NCBI GenBank assembly: GCA_009663185.1 | Contig: VJZX01000001.1 | Coordinates: 62,001-126,000 of the forward strand | DNA: 64,000 bases | Direction: 5' to 3' | DNA from: Isoptericola halalbus | Lineage (GTDB): Bacteria > Actinomycetota > Actinomycetes > Actinomycetales > Cellulomonadaceae | Shown: positions 25,290 to 34,178 of the stretch, one piece after another | How the letters are laid out: each line of letters begins with the position of its first letter | Position numbering within the stretch: position 1 is the stretch's first letter | The notes under the pieces: model-generated | Databases searched by the model: none | What the model saw: only the letters and a program-made list of their open reading frames with translations | Told to the model about the DNA's origin: nothing | Position numbers and translations under genes: made by a program

Positions 25290-26507
25290 CTAACCGAGCT
25301 CGATCTCCTCGATCACGGGATGCGAGGAGTTCCCGAGCGCAGCTTCAAGGATGTCGGCGGTCGTCGGGTTCACGATCACGTTCGGCTCGATGTAATGGAT
25401 GCGCGTGATCTCCGTGTTCGTATGCCCGAGCAGCTCAGCGGCGAGCTGGATCCCGCGGGCTCGGTCGATGGTGGTCGCAACGGTCCGCCTGAAGGCATGG
25501 GGCGTGACGTGTCCGACCTCCGAGCCCTTGAGTTGGGTCGCAAGCGCCCGGCGGAAGTTGTTGGTCGACATCGGCGTCCCGCGCCGGGTGGAGAAGATCA
25601 GGGCGTCCGGCTCGATCGGGCCCAGTCGCGACAGATGCGTCGCGAGCGCGTCGGCAGCGAACCTCGGGATGGTGACCGTCCGGTTCGACTTGGCCGTCTT
25701 CGGATGGCCCTGACGGTGGACGGGGCCACGGCCGACCTGGATCACCGTCCCTGCGATGCGCACGGTTGGGAGCCCCGACTCGAGCTCGACGTCCATGCGC
25801 CGCAAGGCGAGCACCTCACCGATACGCGCCGATGTCCCGAGCATCACCTCGATGATCACGGGAATCTGCGGGTCTGGCTTCGGTCCCGGCTTGCCCTCTC
25901 TACCAACCTGGAACTGCGTAAGGGCCGCTCGCAGGTCCTCAATCGTGTCGACCGCGAGTGCCTTGGCCTGGCGCGGAGGACGGTGGAGCTGCTCGACGCC
26001 ATGAACGGGGTTACGATCGAGCACCTCCCAGCGGACCGCGAGTCCGAACGCGAGCCGCAGGACGGTCTTCGCCTTCCGAGCGCGGTTGTAGCTGAGCTTG
26101 CGAAGGTTCTTGAGGAGCTCGTCGACCTTGCGAACTGTGATTTCCCGGAGCGCGAAGTGCTGGAAAGCAGGGAGCACGAGATTGCGAATGTCCTTCTCGT
26201 AGGTGTACCGCGTGCTTGCGGCGAGCCGGCCCACGTCGTCGAGGCTTTGCAGCCAGGCATCGACGAGGTCGGGGAACAACGAGTCGGCCGTCAGCGCCGT
26301 CGAGGTCTTGGCCGGCGCAATGGTCAGCTCGGAGAGCTTCACCTTCAGCCGACGCAACGCCTCGGCCTTGGAACGGCCGGTGCTCTTGACTTTGCGAATC
26401 CGGCCGTCGACGGCCCGCAGCCGTACCTCCACTTGGATGCGTCCGCTTGGCAACGTCACGTAGTTCGGCGACCCGTAGGTCCCGACGGCGATGCGAGGCC
26501 TGGCCAT
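25290..26507 (-). CDS. Tyrosine site-specific recombinase (integrase)
   Basis: The product is 405 residues. The N-terminal arm-binding domain starts near IQVEVRLRAVDGRIRKVKST, the core SAM-like domain follows, and the catalytic part shows GTSARIGEVLALR (first Arg), PHAFRRTVATT near residue 335 (HxxR), LGHTN (second His) and the Tyr of RIHYIEP near residue 371. All five family residues can be seen, so it is likely active. It integrates the element at the nearby tRNA-Pro and is transcribed away from it. It follows the excisionase-like gene after 6 bases. Confidence 0.95.
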   Translation of the reverse strand: MARPRIAVGTYGSPNYVTLPSGRIQVEVRLRAVDGRIRKVKSTGRSKAEALRRLKVKLSELTIAPAKTSTALTADSLFPDLVDAWLQSLDDVGRLAASTRYTYEKDIRNLVLPAFQHFALREITVRKVDELLKNLRKLSYNRARKAKTVLRLAFGLAVRWEVLDRNPVHGVEQLHRPPRQAKALAVDTIEDLRAALTQFQVGREGKPGPKPDPQIPVIIEVMLGTSARIGEVLALRRMDVELESGLPTVRIAGTVIQVGRGPVHRQGHPKTAKSNRTVTIPRFAADALATHLSRLGPIEPDALIFSTRRGTPMSTNNFRRALATQLKGSEVGHVTPHAFRRTVATTIDRARGIQLAAELLGHTNTEITRIHYIEPNVIVNPTTADILEAALGNSSHPVIEEIELG

Positions 26508-26513
26508 GGTCGC

Positions 26514-26750
26514 TCACCGATCCTTGGGGTCGGCAAGGACACCCGGCGCGAACTCCCGGCATCGCTGGAGCCACACGCGCACGTCGGACGGTGCGTAGCG
26601 CAGGTGGTTGCCGATCTTGTAGGCGGCGGGGCCTTCCCCGTGCAGCCGCCAGTCCTTGATCGTCTTGATCGGCACACCGATGATCTCGGAAAGGGTGGCG
26701 ATGCTCATCAGCGGCTCGAGGCCGTTCTCCGGTGCGGTGAGGTTGCTCAT
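26514..26750 (-). CDS. Excisionase-like helix-turn-helix protein
   Basis: From ATG 26750 the product is 78 residues: MSIATLSEIIGVPIKTIKDW is the HTH, then GPAAYKIGNHLRYAPSDVRV is the wing typical of Xis/HTH_17 proteins. The frame is open to ATG 26882, which would add 44 Arg/Ala-rich residues without a domain, so the shorter start seems more likely. Next to the integrase it probably directs excision and represses or activates the int promoter. Confidence 0.85.
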   Translation of the reverse strand: MSNLTAPENGLEPLMSIATLSEIIGVPIKTIKDWRLHGEGPAAYKIGNHLRYAPSDVRVWLQRCREFAPGVLADPKDR

Positions 26751-26885
26751 GCACCCCAGGTGCGCGCCCCGATCCGCCGCACTCGGCCCGCGCCGGACCG
26801 CCCTCGCGGCCGGCGCCGTGTGCACCGCCATTCCAAGGGGTTCCTGAGCGGGTTTTCGCCCTGTATTCGCCCTGTGAGCCATGTT

Positions 26886-26913
26886 CTGGTGACCTTTCGC
26901 TGTCGGTCACCAG
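26886..26913. repeat. Perfect 9-bp inverted repeat upstream of excisionase-like gene
   Basis: CTGGTGACC and GGTCACCAG are separated by 10 bases (26,886-26,894 and 26,905-26,913). It lies between the excisionase-like gene and the tRNA-Pro and is a good candidate for an operator or recombinase/excisionase binding site. Confidence 0.55.
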
Positions 26914-26931
26914 CCCTTCGCGGGTTCGGCA

Positions 26932-26969
26932 ATGGCCTCCTACCTGCACTGATGCAGGCAAGAGGCCAT
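26932..26969. terminator. Strong hairpin 9 bp from tRNA-Pro 3' end (terminator and/or att element)
   Basis: ATGGCCTCCTACCTGCA and TGCAGGCAAGAGGCCAT pair over 15 of 17 positions with a 4-base loop. It lies just past the 3' end of tRNA-Pro on its transcribed strand, so it may end tRNA transcription. Its position at the integration point also makes it a candidate part of the attachment site, brought in by the element. The sequence alone cannot separate the two roles. Confidence 0.6.
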
Positions 26970-26977
26970 CGTCTCCG

Positions 26978-27051
26978 TCGGGGTGACTGGATTCGAACCA
27001 GCGACCCTCTGCTCCCAAAGCAGATGCGCTACCAAGCTGCGCCACACCCCG
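26978..27051 (-). tRNA. tRNA-Pro(TGG), probable ICE attachment site
   Basis: The cloverleaf reads CGGGGTG acceptor, GCGC D-stem, anticodon stem TCTGC/GCAGA with loop TTTGGGA (anticodon TGG), T-loop GGTTCGAATCC and CACCCCG with discriminator A, 74 bases. CCA is not encoded. The tRNA is read leftward, so its 3' end faces the integrase and element, as expected for tRNA-targeting integrases. Confidence 0.97.
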
Positions 27052-27207
27052 TGCGCCCAAAGGGCACCGCTGCAGTGTAGTGCTCTGACGGCGCGAAGGG
27101 CACGACCACGCGGGAGCTGGACGTGGCTGGTGAGCGCTGCACCTTTGCTAGGGTGATGCCCGCGAACCGACGCTCCGGGCTAGCCCGGGGACCGCCGTCG
27201 GGCACGT

Positions 27208-27278
27208 GCGGGCGTAGCTCAATGGTAGAGCCCCAGTCTTCCAAACTGGCTACGCGGGTTCGATTCCCGTCGCCCGCT
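27208..27278 (+). tRNA. tRNA-Gly(TCC)
   Basis: The 71-base gene has GCGGGCG/CGCCCGC acceptor arms, D-loop AATGGTA, anticodon loop CTTCCAA (anticodon TCC), and T-loop GGTTCGATTCC. The discriminator is T and CCA is not encoded. Its 3' half overlaps, antisense, the end of bioF. Confidence 0.97.
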
Positions 27279-28452
27279 CCGACAGACGACCGACCGCCTT
27301 CCGGCGGTCACCTACGACGGTCCGCACGACCGTGTCGACGGCCCAGCCGACCTGCTCGTCGGTAAGGTCGGCACGGGCCGTCAGGCGCAGCCGCGGGCGG
27401 CGGACCGACGGCGGGCGGAAGCAGCCCACGGCCAGTCCCTCGGCCCGGCACCGGGCAGCCCACTCGACCGCCTCCGCGGCGGACGGCGCCAGCACGGAGA
27501 CAACGGCAGCGTCGGGCTTCGTGGCGTCGAGCCCGGCCGCCCGCAACCGCTCCGACAGCTCGCTGGCGACCTGACGCACACGCGCGGCTCGCTGCGGTTC
27601 GTCCCGAAGCACCCCGAGCGCGGCCAGCGCCCCACCGACCGCCGCCGGCGTGAGCCCGGTGTCGAACATGAAGGTGCGCGCCGCATTGACGAGGTAGTCG
27701 ACGACCCGCGCAGGCCCGAGCACAGCTCCGCCCTGAGCGCCGAGCGCCTTCGAGAGCGTGACGGTGACGACGACGTCGGGAGCCCCGGCGATCCCGGCGG
27801 CCCAGGCGGCGCCGCGCCCGCCGTCGCCGACGACACCGAGCCCGTGCGCGTCGTCGACGAGGAGCGCCGCACCGTGCGCCCGGCACTCCCGGGCCAGCGC
27901 CGGCAGCGGCGCGAGGTCGCCCTCGACCGAGAACACGCCGTCGGTGACGACCAGCGCGCGCCCCTCGTGCGTATGCAGTGCCTCGGCGACCGCCGAGGGC
28001 TCGGCGTGGGCCACCACCTCGGTCGTGGCCTCGGCCAGGCGGCAGCCGTCGATGAGGGAGGCATGGTTGCCGACGTCGGACACCACGAGCGTGCCCCGCG
28101 GAGCCAGGGCGGTCAGCGCGCCGAGGTTGGCGGCGTAGCCCGAGGCGAAGACGAGGGCGGCCTCGAAGCCGCAGAAGGCGGCCAGCTCCGCCTCGAGCCG
28201 GGCGTGCAGCGCGGTGCTGCCGGAGACGAGGCGCGACCCGGTCGCGCCCGCACCCCAGGTCCGGGCCGCGTCGGCCGCGGCACCCACGACGCGCGGGTCC
28301 AGCGAAAGGCCGAGGTAGTCGTTGCCGGAGAGGTCCAGCACGTCCTCGTCCGCGGGGCGCGGGCGCAGCTCGCGCAGCAGGCCCGCCCGACGGCGGCGGG
28401 CGAGTTCGCCGTCGACCCAGCCGAACACGTCGGCGCTTTGTAGGTCTCCCAT
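27250..28452 (-). CDS. bioF: 8-amino-7-oxononanoate synthase
   Basis: The product is about 400 residues. It joins pimeloyl-ACP/CoA and L-alanine to KAPA, the first ring-building step of biotin synthesis. The PLP-binding Lys is in VTLSKALGAQGGAV; GNDYLGLS, FASGYAAN, GNHASLIDG and DDAHGLGVVG are all family motifs. ATG 28452 has GGAGGAG upstream. The final residues (ATGIEPA) are encoded antisense to tRNA-Gly, so the real stop lies inside the tRNA gene. It is divergent from bioB; a perfect palindrome GGTCCGGACC lies at 28,463-28,472, 10 bases upstream of the start, and may be an operator. Confidence 0.92.
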   Translation of the reverse strand: MGDLQSADVFGWVDGELARRRRAGLLRELRPRPADEDVLDLSGNDYLGLSLDPRVVGAAADAARTWGAGATGSRLVSGSTALHARLEAELAAFCGFEAALVFASGYAANLGALTALAPRGTLVVSDVGNHASLIDGCRLAEATTEVVAHAEPSAVAEALHTHEGRALVVTDGVFSVEGDLAPLPALARECRAHGAALLVDDAHGLGVVGDGGRGAAWAAGIAGAPDVVVTVTLSKALGAQGGAVLGPARVVDYLVNAARTFMFDTGLTPAAVGGALAALGVLRDEPQRAARVRQVASELSERLRAAGLDATKPDAAVVSVLAPSAAEAVEWAARCRAEGLAVGCFRPPSVRRPRLRLTARADLTDEQVGWAVDTVVRTVVGDRRKAVGRLSERATGIEPA

Positions 28453-28582
28453 AACTCCTCCCGGTCCGGACCGACCGTACCTGCCGAAGGTTCCCGCGTG
28501 AGGTGCCCCGACGCACACACCACCGCGACGAGCGTTGTGGGGTCGCACCATCCCACAGGGTGCGGCCGGCGGGCCAGGATCG

Positions 28583-29674
28583 ATGTCCATGGACGCTGCC
28601 GACCTCACCGCCCTGCTCTCGTCGCTCGTCGAGAAGGGTCTCCGGGCCGACCGGGACGACCCCGTCACCCGCGAGGAGGCGCTGGCCGTCCTCGCGACGT
28701 CGGACGACGACCTGCTCGACGTTCTCGCGGCGGCCGGTCGCGTGCGTCGCCGGTGGTTCGACAACCGCGTCAAGCTCAACTACCTCGTCAACCTCAAGTC
28801 CGGCCTGTGCCCCGAGGACTGCTTCTACTGCTCCCAGCGTCTCGGCTCGGAGGCGGGCGTCCTCAAGTACACCTGGCTGTCGCCGGGTCAGGCCGCCGAG
28901 GCGGCCTCTGCGGGCGTCGCGGGTGGCGCACGGCGGGTGTGCCTCGTGGCGAGCGGCCGCGGCCCGACCGACCGGGACGTGGACCGGGTGTGCCGCACCG
29001 TCGGCGCCATCCGCGAGCAGAACCCCCAGGTCGAGGTGTGCGCGTGTCTCGGCTTCCTCGGCGACGGCCAGGCCGAGCGGCTGCGGGAGGCCGGCGTCGA
29101 CGCGTACAACCACAACCTCAACACGTCCGAGGCCACATACGGCGACATCTGCACGACCCACGAGTACGCCGACCGGGTCGACACCGTCCAGCGCGCGCAG
29201 TTCGCGGGCCTGTCTCCGTGCTCGGGCCTCATCGCCGGCATGGGCGAGAGCGACGAGGACCTCGTGGACGTCGTGCTGGCGCTGCGCGACCTCGACCCCG
29301 ACTCGGTTCCCGTGAACCTCCTCGTCCCGTTCGACGGCACCCCGCTCGCGGGGACCTGGGAGCTCACGCCCCAGCGCGCGCTGCGGATCCTCGCCATGGT
29401 GCGGTTCGTGTGCCCCGACGCCGAGGTGCGTCTCGCCGCCGGGCGAGAGGTGCACCTGCGCACCCTGCAGCCGCTCGCGCTACACGTCGTGAACTCCCTC
29501 TTCCTCGGCGACTACCTCACGAGCGAGGGGCAGGCCGGGCGCGCGGACCGGGAGATGATCGCCGACGCCGGGTTCGTCGTGGAGGGTGCCGACGCCCCCG
29601 GAGAGGCGGCCCGCCCGGATCTCGTCGCCGCGCGCCGGCGCGGCGCCGGCACGGACGTGCCGCCCAATGCGTGA
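28583..29674 (+). CDS. bioB: Biotin synthase
   Basis: The 363-residue product is a radical-SAM enzyme that inserts sulfur into dethiobiotin. The cluster motif [10 protein letters not shown] is near residue 75, and NHNLNTSE, then TPLAGT and AGREVHL are typical BioB blocks. ATG 28583 (or 28589) has AGGA a few bases upstream. Its end overlaps bioA by 8 bases, so it heads the bioB-bioA-bioD-P450 operon. Confidence 0.95.
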   Translation: MSMDAADLTALLSSLVEKGLRADRDDPVTREEALAVLATSDDDLLDVLAAAGRVRRRWFDNRVKLNYLVNLKSGLCPEDCFYCSQRLGSEAGVLKYTWLSPGQAAEAASAGVAGGARRVCLVASGRGPTDRDVDRVCRTVGAIREQNPQVEVCACLGFLGDGQAERLREAGVDAYNHNLNTSEATYGDICTTHEYADRVDTVQRAQFAGLSPCSGLIAGMGESDEDLVDVVLALRDLDPDSVPVNLLVPFDGTPLAGTWELTPQRALRILAMVRFVCPDAEVRLAAGREVHLRTLQPLALHVVNSLFLGDYLTSEGQAGRADREMIADAGFVVEGADAPGEAARPDLVAARRRGAGTDVPPNA

Positions 29675-30965
29675 GGTGCCGCAGGCCCTGCTCGCCGCCG
29701 ACCGGGCGCACGTCTGGCACCCGTACGCCCCCATGCCCGGCCGGACGCCGCCCCTCGTCGTGACGTCCGCCTCCGGCGTGCGGCTCCGGCTCGCCGAGCC
29801 CGCCCATGGCCACGACGAGCTCGTGGACGGCATGTCGTCGTGGTGGTCCGCGATCCACGGGTACGCCCACCCCGTCCTCGACGCCGCCGCGCGGGACCAG
29901 CTCGGGCGGATGAGCCACGTCATGTTCGGCGGCCTCACGCACGAGCCCGCCGTCCGGCTCGCGACCCGCCTGGTGGAGATCACCCCCGCCGGGCTCGAGC
30001 ACGTCTTCCTCGCCGACTCCGGCTCGGTCGCCGTCGAGGTGGCCCTCAAGATGTGCCTGCAGCACTGGGCTTCGGTGGGGCAGCCGGAGAAGCACCGCCT
30101 GCTCACGTGGCGCGGCGGCTACCACGGCGACACCTGGCACGCGATGTCCGTCTGCGACCCCGACGGAGGCATGCACCGCCTCTGGTCGGGGGCGCTGCCG
30201 CAGCAGGTGTTCGCCCCAGCGCCGCCACCCGGCTTCGACGCCGCTCCGGATCCGGCCTACGAGCGGACCCTGGTCGACCTGGTCGCACGCCACGCGCACG
30301 AGCTCGCCGCCGTCGTCGTGGAGCCGGTCGTGCAGGGCGCCGGTGGAATGCGGTTCCACTCGCCGCACTACCTGCGTGTCCTGCGCGAGGCGTGCGACGC
30401 GCACGACGTGCTGCTCGTGCTCGACGAGGTCGCGACCGGGTTCGGCCGCACGGGCGAGCTCTTCGCCGCAGACCACGCCGGCGTCACGCCCGACGTCATG
30501 TGCGTCGGCAAGGCGCTGACCGGCGGCTACCTGAGCCTGGCCGCCACGCTGTGCACCACCCGTGTCGCCGACGGCATCTCCCGCGGCGACGTGCCCGTCC
30601 TCGCCCACGGGCCCACCTTCATGGGCAACCCGCTGGCCGCCGCCGTCGCTGGGGCGTCGGTCGACCTGCTGCTGGCCGGCGACTGGCGTGCCGACGTCGG
30701 CCGCCTGGAGACCGGGCTCCGCGCGGGCCTCGCCGCCGCCGCCGGCCTGGCGGGGGTGCGCGACGTGCGCGTGCTGGGTGCGATCGGCGTCGTCCAGCTC
30801 GACCACGAGGTCGACGTCACCGCCGTGACCCGTGCCGCCGTCCGCGAGGGCGTCTGGCTGCGCCCCTTCCGCGACCTGGTCTACACGATGCCGCCCTACG
30901 TCACGTCCGACGACGACCTGGACCGGATCTGCGCCGCCGTCCGGGCGGCCGCGGCGGCGGCGTGA
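29667..30965 (+). CDS. bioA: Adenosylmethionine-8-amino-7-oxononanoate aminotransferase
   Basis: The 432-residue PLP aminotransferase converts KAPA to DAPA using SAM as amino donor. HVWHPYAPM opens the domain, [16 protein letters not shown] carries the BioA-type Trp/Tyr pair, [15 protein letters not shown] includes the PLP-contacting Asp, and [14 protein letters not shown] holds the Lys. ATG 29667 overlaps bioB by 8 bases; bioD starts in its stop (GTGA). Confidence 0.95.
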   Translation: MREVPQALLAADRAHVWHPYAPMPGRTPPLVVTSASGVRLRLAEPAHGHDELVDGMSSWWSAIHGYAHPVLDAAARDQLGRMSHVMFGGLTHEPAVRLATRLVEITPAGLEHVFLADSGSVAVEVALKMCLQHWASVGQPEKHRLLTWRGGYHGDTWHAMSVCDPDGGMHRLWSGALPQQVFAPAPPPGFDAAPDPAYERTLVDLVARHAHELAAVVVEPVVQGAGGMRFHSPHYLRVLREACDAHDVLLVLDEVATGFGRTGELFAADHAGVTPDVMCVGKALTGGYLSLAATLCTTRVADGISRGDVPVLAHGPTFMGNPLAAAVAGASVDLLLAGDWRADVGRLETGLRAGLAAAAGLAGVRDVRVLGAIGVVQLDHEVDVTAVTRAAVREGVWLRPFRDLVYTMPPYVTSDDDLDRICAAVRAAAAAA

Positions 30966-31687
30966 GCGCGGTGGACGGGATGGACGGGGTGGACGGGATG
31001 GACCGGATCCTGGTGGTGACCGGCACCGGCACGGAGGTCGGCAAGACGATCACGACGGCGGCCCTGGCCGCCGTCGTGATCGCGGCGGGCCGCACGGTGG
31101 CCGTCGTCAAGCCCGCCCAGACGGGTGTGGCCGACGGCGAACCGGGCGACGTCGACGTCGTCGCGCGCCTCGCCGCCGGCGTCACGGCGCGCGAGCTCGC
31201 CCGCTACCCGGAGCCGCTCGCGCCGGCCACCGCCGCCCGCCGGTCGGGCCGTGCACCGGTGAGGCCCGCCGAGGTCGGGGCTGTCGTCCAGGCGCTCGCG
31301 AGGACGCACGACCTCGTGCTCGTGGAGGGCGCGGGGGGCCTGCTCGTGCGGCTCGACGACGCCGGGAGCACGCTGGCCGACGTCGCCGCCCTGGTCGGGG
31401 CGCCCGTCCTCGTCGTGGCCGCGGCCGGCCTGGGCACGCTCAACGCCACCGCACTCACGACCGAGGTGCTCCGGACGCGCGGGCTGGCCTGCCCCGGCGT
31501 CGTGGTGGGCGCCCTGCCCTCGGAGCCGGACCTCGCGGCCCGCTGCAACCTCACGGACCTGCCCGAGGTGGCGGGCGTCCCGCTGCTGGGCGTCCTCCCG
31601 GCGGGCGCGGGCGACCTGGACGGAGCCGCCTTCCGCGAGCAGGCCGCCGACTGGCTCGCCCCGCGCCTCGGCGGGCGGTGGGGCTAG
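30962..31687 (+). CDS. bioD: Dethiobiotin synthetase
   Basis: The 241-residue P-loop ligase forms the ureido ring of dethiobiotin from DAPA, CO2 and [19 protein letters not shown] is the Walker [18 protein letters not shown] and GLGTLN are the family motifs. The GTG start overlaps bioA. The start codons are followed by an in-frame 9-base tandem repeat (30,971-31,003) giving [11 protein letters not shown] before the conserved domain. Confidence 0.93.
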   Translation: MSAVDGMDGVDGMDRILVVTGTGTEVGKTITTAALAAVVIAAGRTVAVVKPAQTGVADGEPGDVDVVARLAAGVTARELARYPEPLAPATAARRSGRAPVRPAEVGAVVQALARTHDLVLVEGAGGLLVRLDDAGSTLADVAALVGAPVLVVAAAGLGTLNATALTTEVLRTRGLACPGVVVGALPSEPDLAARCNLTDLPEVAGVPLLGVLPAGAGDLDGAAFREQAADWLAPRLGGRWG

Positions 31688-32805
31688 TGCTGTTCCAGCT
31701 CTGGCGGCACCGTCCGCCAGCCCCGGTCTTCCGGGAGGAGGGCCAGGTCGTCGTGGCCTCGCACGCGCTGGCGCGCCTCGTGCTGACCGACGGCGAGAGG
31801 TTCTCCCCCGCCAACGCGCTCGACGCGATCACCCCGCTGCCGCCGGCCGTGCTGCGGGAGCTCGCCCGGCACCGCTTCCGCCTGCCGCCCACGCTCGCGA
31901 ACAACGCGTCGGCGAGCCACCCCCGCGTGCGGGCGCTGTTCGCCGAGGCGTTCCACCCCGAGCGGGTGGCGGCGCTGCGCCCGTGGCTCACGGGCACGTC
32001 GCGGCGCGCGGTGACGCGCGTGGCCACGCGGCTGCGTGCGGGTGAGGTCGTCGACCTCGACGCGGCGGTGTCGTCCGAGATCCCGCTCGCGGCCCTCGGG
32101 CGGCTCCTCGGTCTCGATCCCGGCGCGACGCCTGGGGTCAAGCAGTTCTCCCGGGCGGCGCTCGAGCTGTTCTGGGGCCGCCCGGACCTCGCGCGCCAGC
32201 TCGAGCTGGCCGGCGTCGTCGGGCCGTATCACCGACGCCTGCGCGGCTGGGTGGCCCGCGCCGACGGACCCCTCGCCGTACTTCGCGACTCGGAGGGCGA
32301 CGACATCGCGACGGCCGCGCTCTTCTTTCTGCTCGTCGCCGGTCAGGAGACCACGTCGCAGCTCCTGACCCTGGTGGCGCACCGGCTCGTCGAGGAGCCC
32401 GCGCTGTGCGACGCCGAACCCGCCGCCCTCATCGAGGAAGGCCTCCGGCTCCACTCGTCGATCACGTCCTGGCGGCGGGTCGCCGCCGTCGACACCGAGC
32501 TGGGCGGCGTGCCCGTGCGCCGGGGCGAGCCGGTGCTCGTGTGGCTGGCTGCCGCCGGGACCGACCATGGCGTGGCCGATCAGCCCCACCGCCTGGTGCC
32601 CGGGCAGCGCGGCTCGCGGCGGCACCTCGCGTTCGGGGCGGGCGCGCACCGCTGCCTGGGCAGCCAGCTCGCCCGGCTCGAGGCCGAGGTGGTGCTCGGT
32701 GATCTGGCCCCCCTGCTGCGCCGGTGCCGCGTGGTCGAGCCCCCGGCCGGCGAGGACAACGTGTCTTTTCGCATGCCGGGGCCGTTCCGCGTCGCACTTC
32801 GCTGA
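31687..32805 (+). CDS. Cytochrome P450, last gene of the biotin operon
   Basis: The 372-residue product starts at GTG 31687, overlapping the bioD TAG by one base. The I-helix LVAGQETTSQLL is near residue 218, the ExxR motif EEGLRLH near 250, and the haem-binding FGAGAHRCLG near 315 with Cys near 323. All P450 landmarks are present, so it should bind haem. In Bacillus the BioI P450 (in the biotin operon) cleaves acyl-ACP to pimeloyl-ACP; the tight overlap here suggests a similar feeder role. That role is inference, and it could instead serve another pathway. Confidence 0.88.
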   Translation: MLFQLWRHRPPAPVFREEGQVVVASHALARLVLTDGERFSPANALDAITPLPPAVLRELARHRFRLPPTLANNASASHPRVRALFAEAFHPERVAALRPWLTGTSRRAVTRVATRLRAGEVVDLDAAVSSEIPLAALGRLLGLDPGATPGVKQFSRAALELFWGRPDLARQLELAGVVGPYHRRLRGWVARADGPLAVLRDSEGDDIATAALFFLLVAGQETTSQLLTLVAHRLVEEPALCDAEPAALIEEGLRLHSSITSWRRVAAVDTELGGVPVRRGEPVLVWLAAAGTDHGVADQPHRLVPGQRGSRRHLAFGAGAHRCLGSQLARLEAEVVLGDLAPLLRRCRVVEPPAGEDNVSFRMPGPFRVALR

Positions 32806-32977
32806 CGCTTCTCAGGGGATTTCCGCCGCCCGCTCTGCGAGACGGACGTTGTCCGTGTCATGAACAGCGGATACGCTCCTTCCATCCGCACGGGTTGCGT
32901 CGCAGCGACCCGCCCGCGGCAGGATCGACCGCACGCTCGCGGCACCCGAGGCGCCGCCCGCACGGAGGGACACGGAC

Positions 32978-33052
32978 ATGCGTCGCACGCACGTCACCGT
33001 CGTCACCACCCTCCCCTGCTCGTACGTCTCCTGCTGCTGCCGCTGTCTCTAG
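32978..33052 (+). CDS. Cysteine-rich leader peptide upstream of cysK
   Basis: A short ORF of 24 codons ends in a cluster of cysteine codons: five Cys, with three consecutive (SCCCRCL) followed by the stop. GGAGGG at 32,964-32,969 lies 8 bases before the ATG. It stands 190 bases before cysK, with no other ORF between. In mycobacteria, poly-Cys leader ORFs before sulfur-metabolism genes act as cysteine-responsive attenuators: slow Cys decoding changes expression of the downstream genes. Here the same role for cysK-cysE is an inference from position and codons. Confidence 0.8.
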   Translation: MRRTHVTVVTTLPCSYVSCCCRCL

Positions 33053-33241
33053 GGCGTCCGCGTCACGCCTGACCCGCCGACCGACGGGCCGTGGCGATCG
33101 CGCGACGCTCGCAGGCTCCTCGCACCAAGCCGGCCACCGGCGTCGTGCACCTGGCCTGCCCGGTGGCGATGCCACCACCTCCCCGCCACCCTGGACGCAA
33201 CCGCGACCGTCAGCAACGCACCTATTCGAAGAGGAAGACCT
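33053..33241 (+). promoter_or_regulatory. Leader-to-cysK region, presumed attenuator
   Basis: These 189 bases lie between the poly-Cys ORF stop and the cysK start. No strong Rho-independent hairpin with T-run stands out, so any attenuation would be Rho-dependent or act on ribosome access. AAGAGGA lies just before cysK's ATG. Nothing else is recognised. The region 32,806-32,977 upstream would hold the promoter; none is clear. Confidence 0.5.
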
Positions 33242-34177
33242 ATGGCCCAGATCTACGCCGACGCGACCCAGCTCATCGGCCGCACCCCGCTCGTCAAGCT
33301 CAACCGGCTCGTCGACGGCGCCGCCGCGACCGTCGCCGCAAAGCTCGAGTTCTACAACCCCGCCAACTCCGTGAAGGACCGCATCGGCGTGTCGATCATC
33401 GACGCGGCGGAGGCCTCGGGCGAGCTCCAGCCGGGCGGGACGATCGTCGAGGGCACGTCGGGCAACACGGGTATCGCGCTGGCCTGGGTCGGCGCGGCCC
33501 GCGGCTACAACGTCGTCCTCACGATGCCCGAGACCATGTCCAAGGAGCGTCGCGCCCTGCTGCGCGCGTACGGTGCGGAGCTCGTGCTCACGCCGGGCTC
33601 GGAGGGCATGAAGGGCGCGGTGGCGGCCGCCGAGAAGATCGCCGCCGAGCGTCCTGGCGCGATCCTGGCCCGCCAGTTCGCCAACGAGGCCAACCCGAAG
33701 ATCCACCGCGAGACGACGGCTGAGGAGATCTGGGCCGACACCGACGGCGAGGTCGACATCATCATCTCGGGCATCGGCACCGGCGGCACGATCACCGGCA
33801 TCGGGCAGGCGCTCAAGGACCGCAAGCCGGGCCTGCAGCTGATCGCCGTCGAGCCCGAGGAGTCGCCGATCCTCAACGGCGGCGCCCCCGGCCCGCACAA
33901 GATCCAGGGCATCGGCGCGAACTTCGTGCCGGAGATCCTCGACACGAACATCTACGACGAGGTCATCGACGTCAACGCCGAGACCGCCGTCGACTTCGCC
34001 CGCCGCGCCGCCAAGGAGGAGGGCCTCCTCGTGGGCATCTCGTCCGGTGCGGCCCTCGCCGCCGCCGTCCAGGTCGCGCAGCGTCCGGAGAACGCCGGCA
34101 AGACCGTCGTCGTCATCGTCCCCGACTTCGGCGAGCGCTACCTGTCGACCATCCTCTACTCGGACCTGATGGACTGA
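33242..34177 (+). CDS. cysK: Cysteine synthase (O-acetylserine sulfhydrylase)
   Basis: The 311-residue PLP enzyme makes cysteine from O-acetylserine and sulfide. The PLP Lys is in NSVKDRIG near residue 45; [26 protein letters not shown] and [11 protein letters not shown] complete the family. It is in operon with cysE (one base between stop and start) and follows the poly-Cys leader. Confidence 0.96.
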   Translation: MAQIYADATQLIGRTPLVKLNRLVDGAAATVAAKLEFYNPANSVKDRIGVSIIDAAEASGELQPGGTIVEGTSGNTGIALAWVGAARGYNVVLTMPETMSKERRALLRAYGAELVLTPGSEGMKGAVAAAEKIAAERPGAILARQFANEANPKIHRETTAEEIWADTDGEVDIIISGIGTGGTITGIGQALKDRKPGLQLIAVEPEESPILNGGAPGPHKIQGIGANFVPEILDTNIYDEVIDVNAETAVDFARRAAKEEGLLVGISSGAALAAAVQVAQRPENAGKTVVVIVPDFGERYLSTILYSDLMD

Positions 34178-34178
34178 C

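Larger units (their letters stand above)
1..26977. mobile_element. Integrative and conjugative element, right end with tRNA-Pro; left end outside window
   Basis: A tyrosine integrase and an excisionase-like gene stand directly next to the 3' end of tRNA-Pro, and the DNA to their left carries a primase-polymerase, ParB, type IV secretion ATPases, a coupling protein, ArdC and SSB. This set is typical of T4SS-type actinobacterial ICEs. The tRNA and everything to its right look chromosomal. No second copy of the tRNA 3' end was noticed between 1 and 26,900, so the other attachment site is presumed to lie beyond the left edge. Cargo genes interrupt the transfer operon at two places. A relaxase is expected for this class but is not visible here. 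Confidence 0.88.

Noticed and set aside
28453-28779. N-terminal extension of bioF
   Set aside because: GGAGGAG directly precedes ATG 28452, and the extension is Arg/Ser-rich and overlaps bioB's start region.
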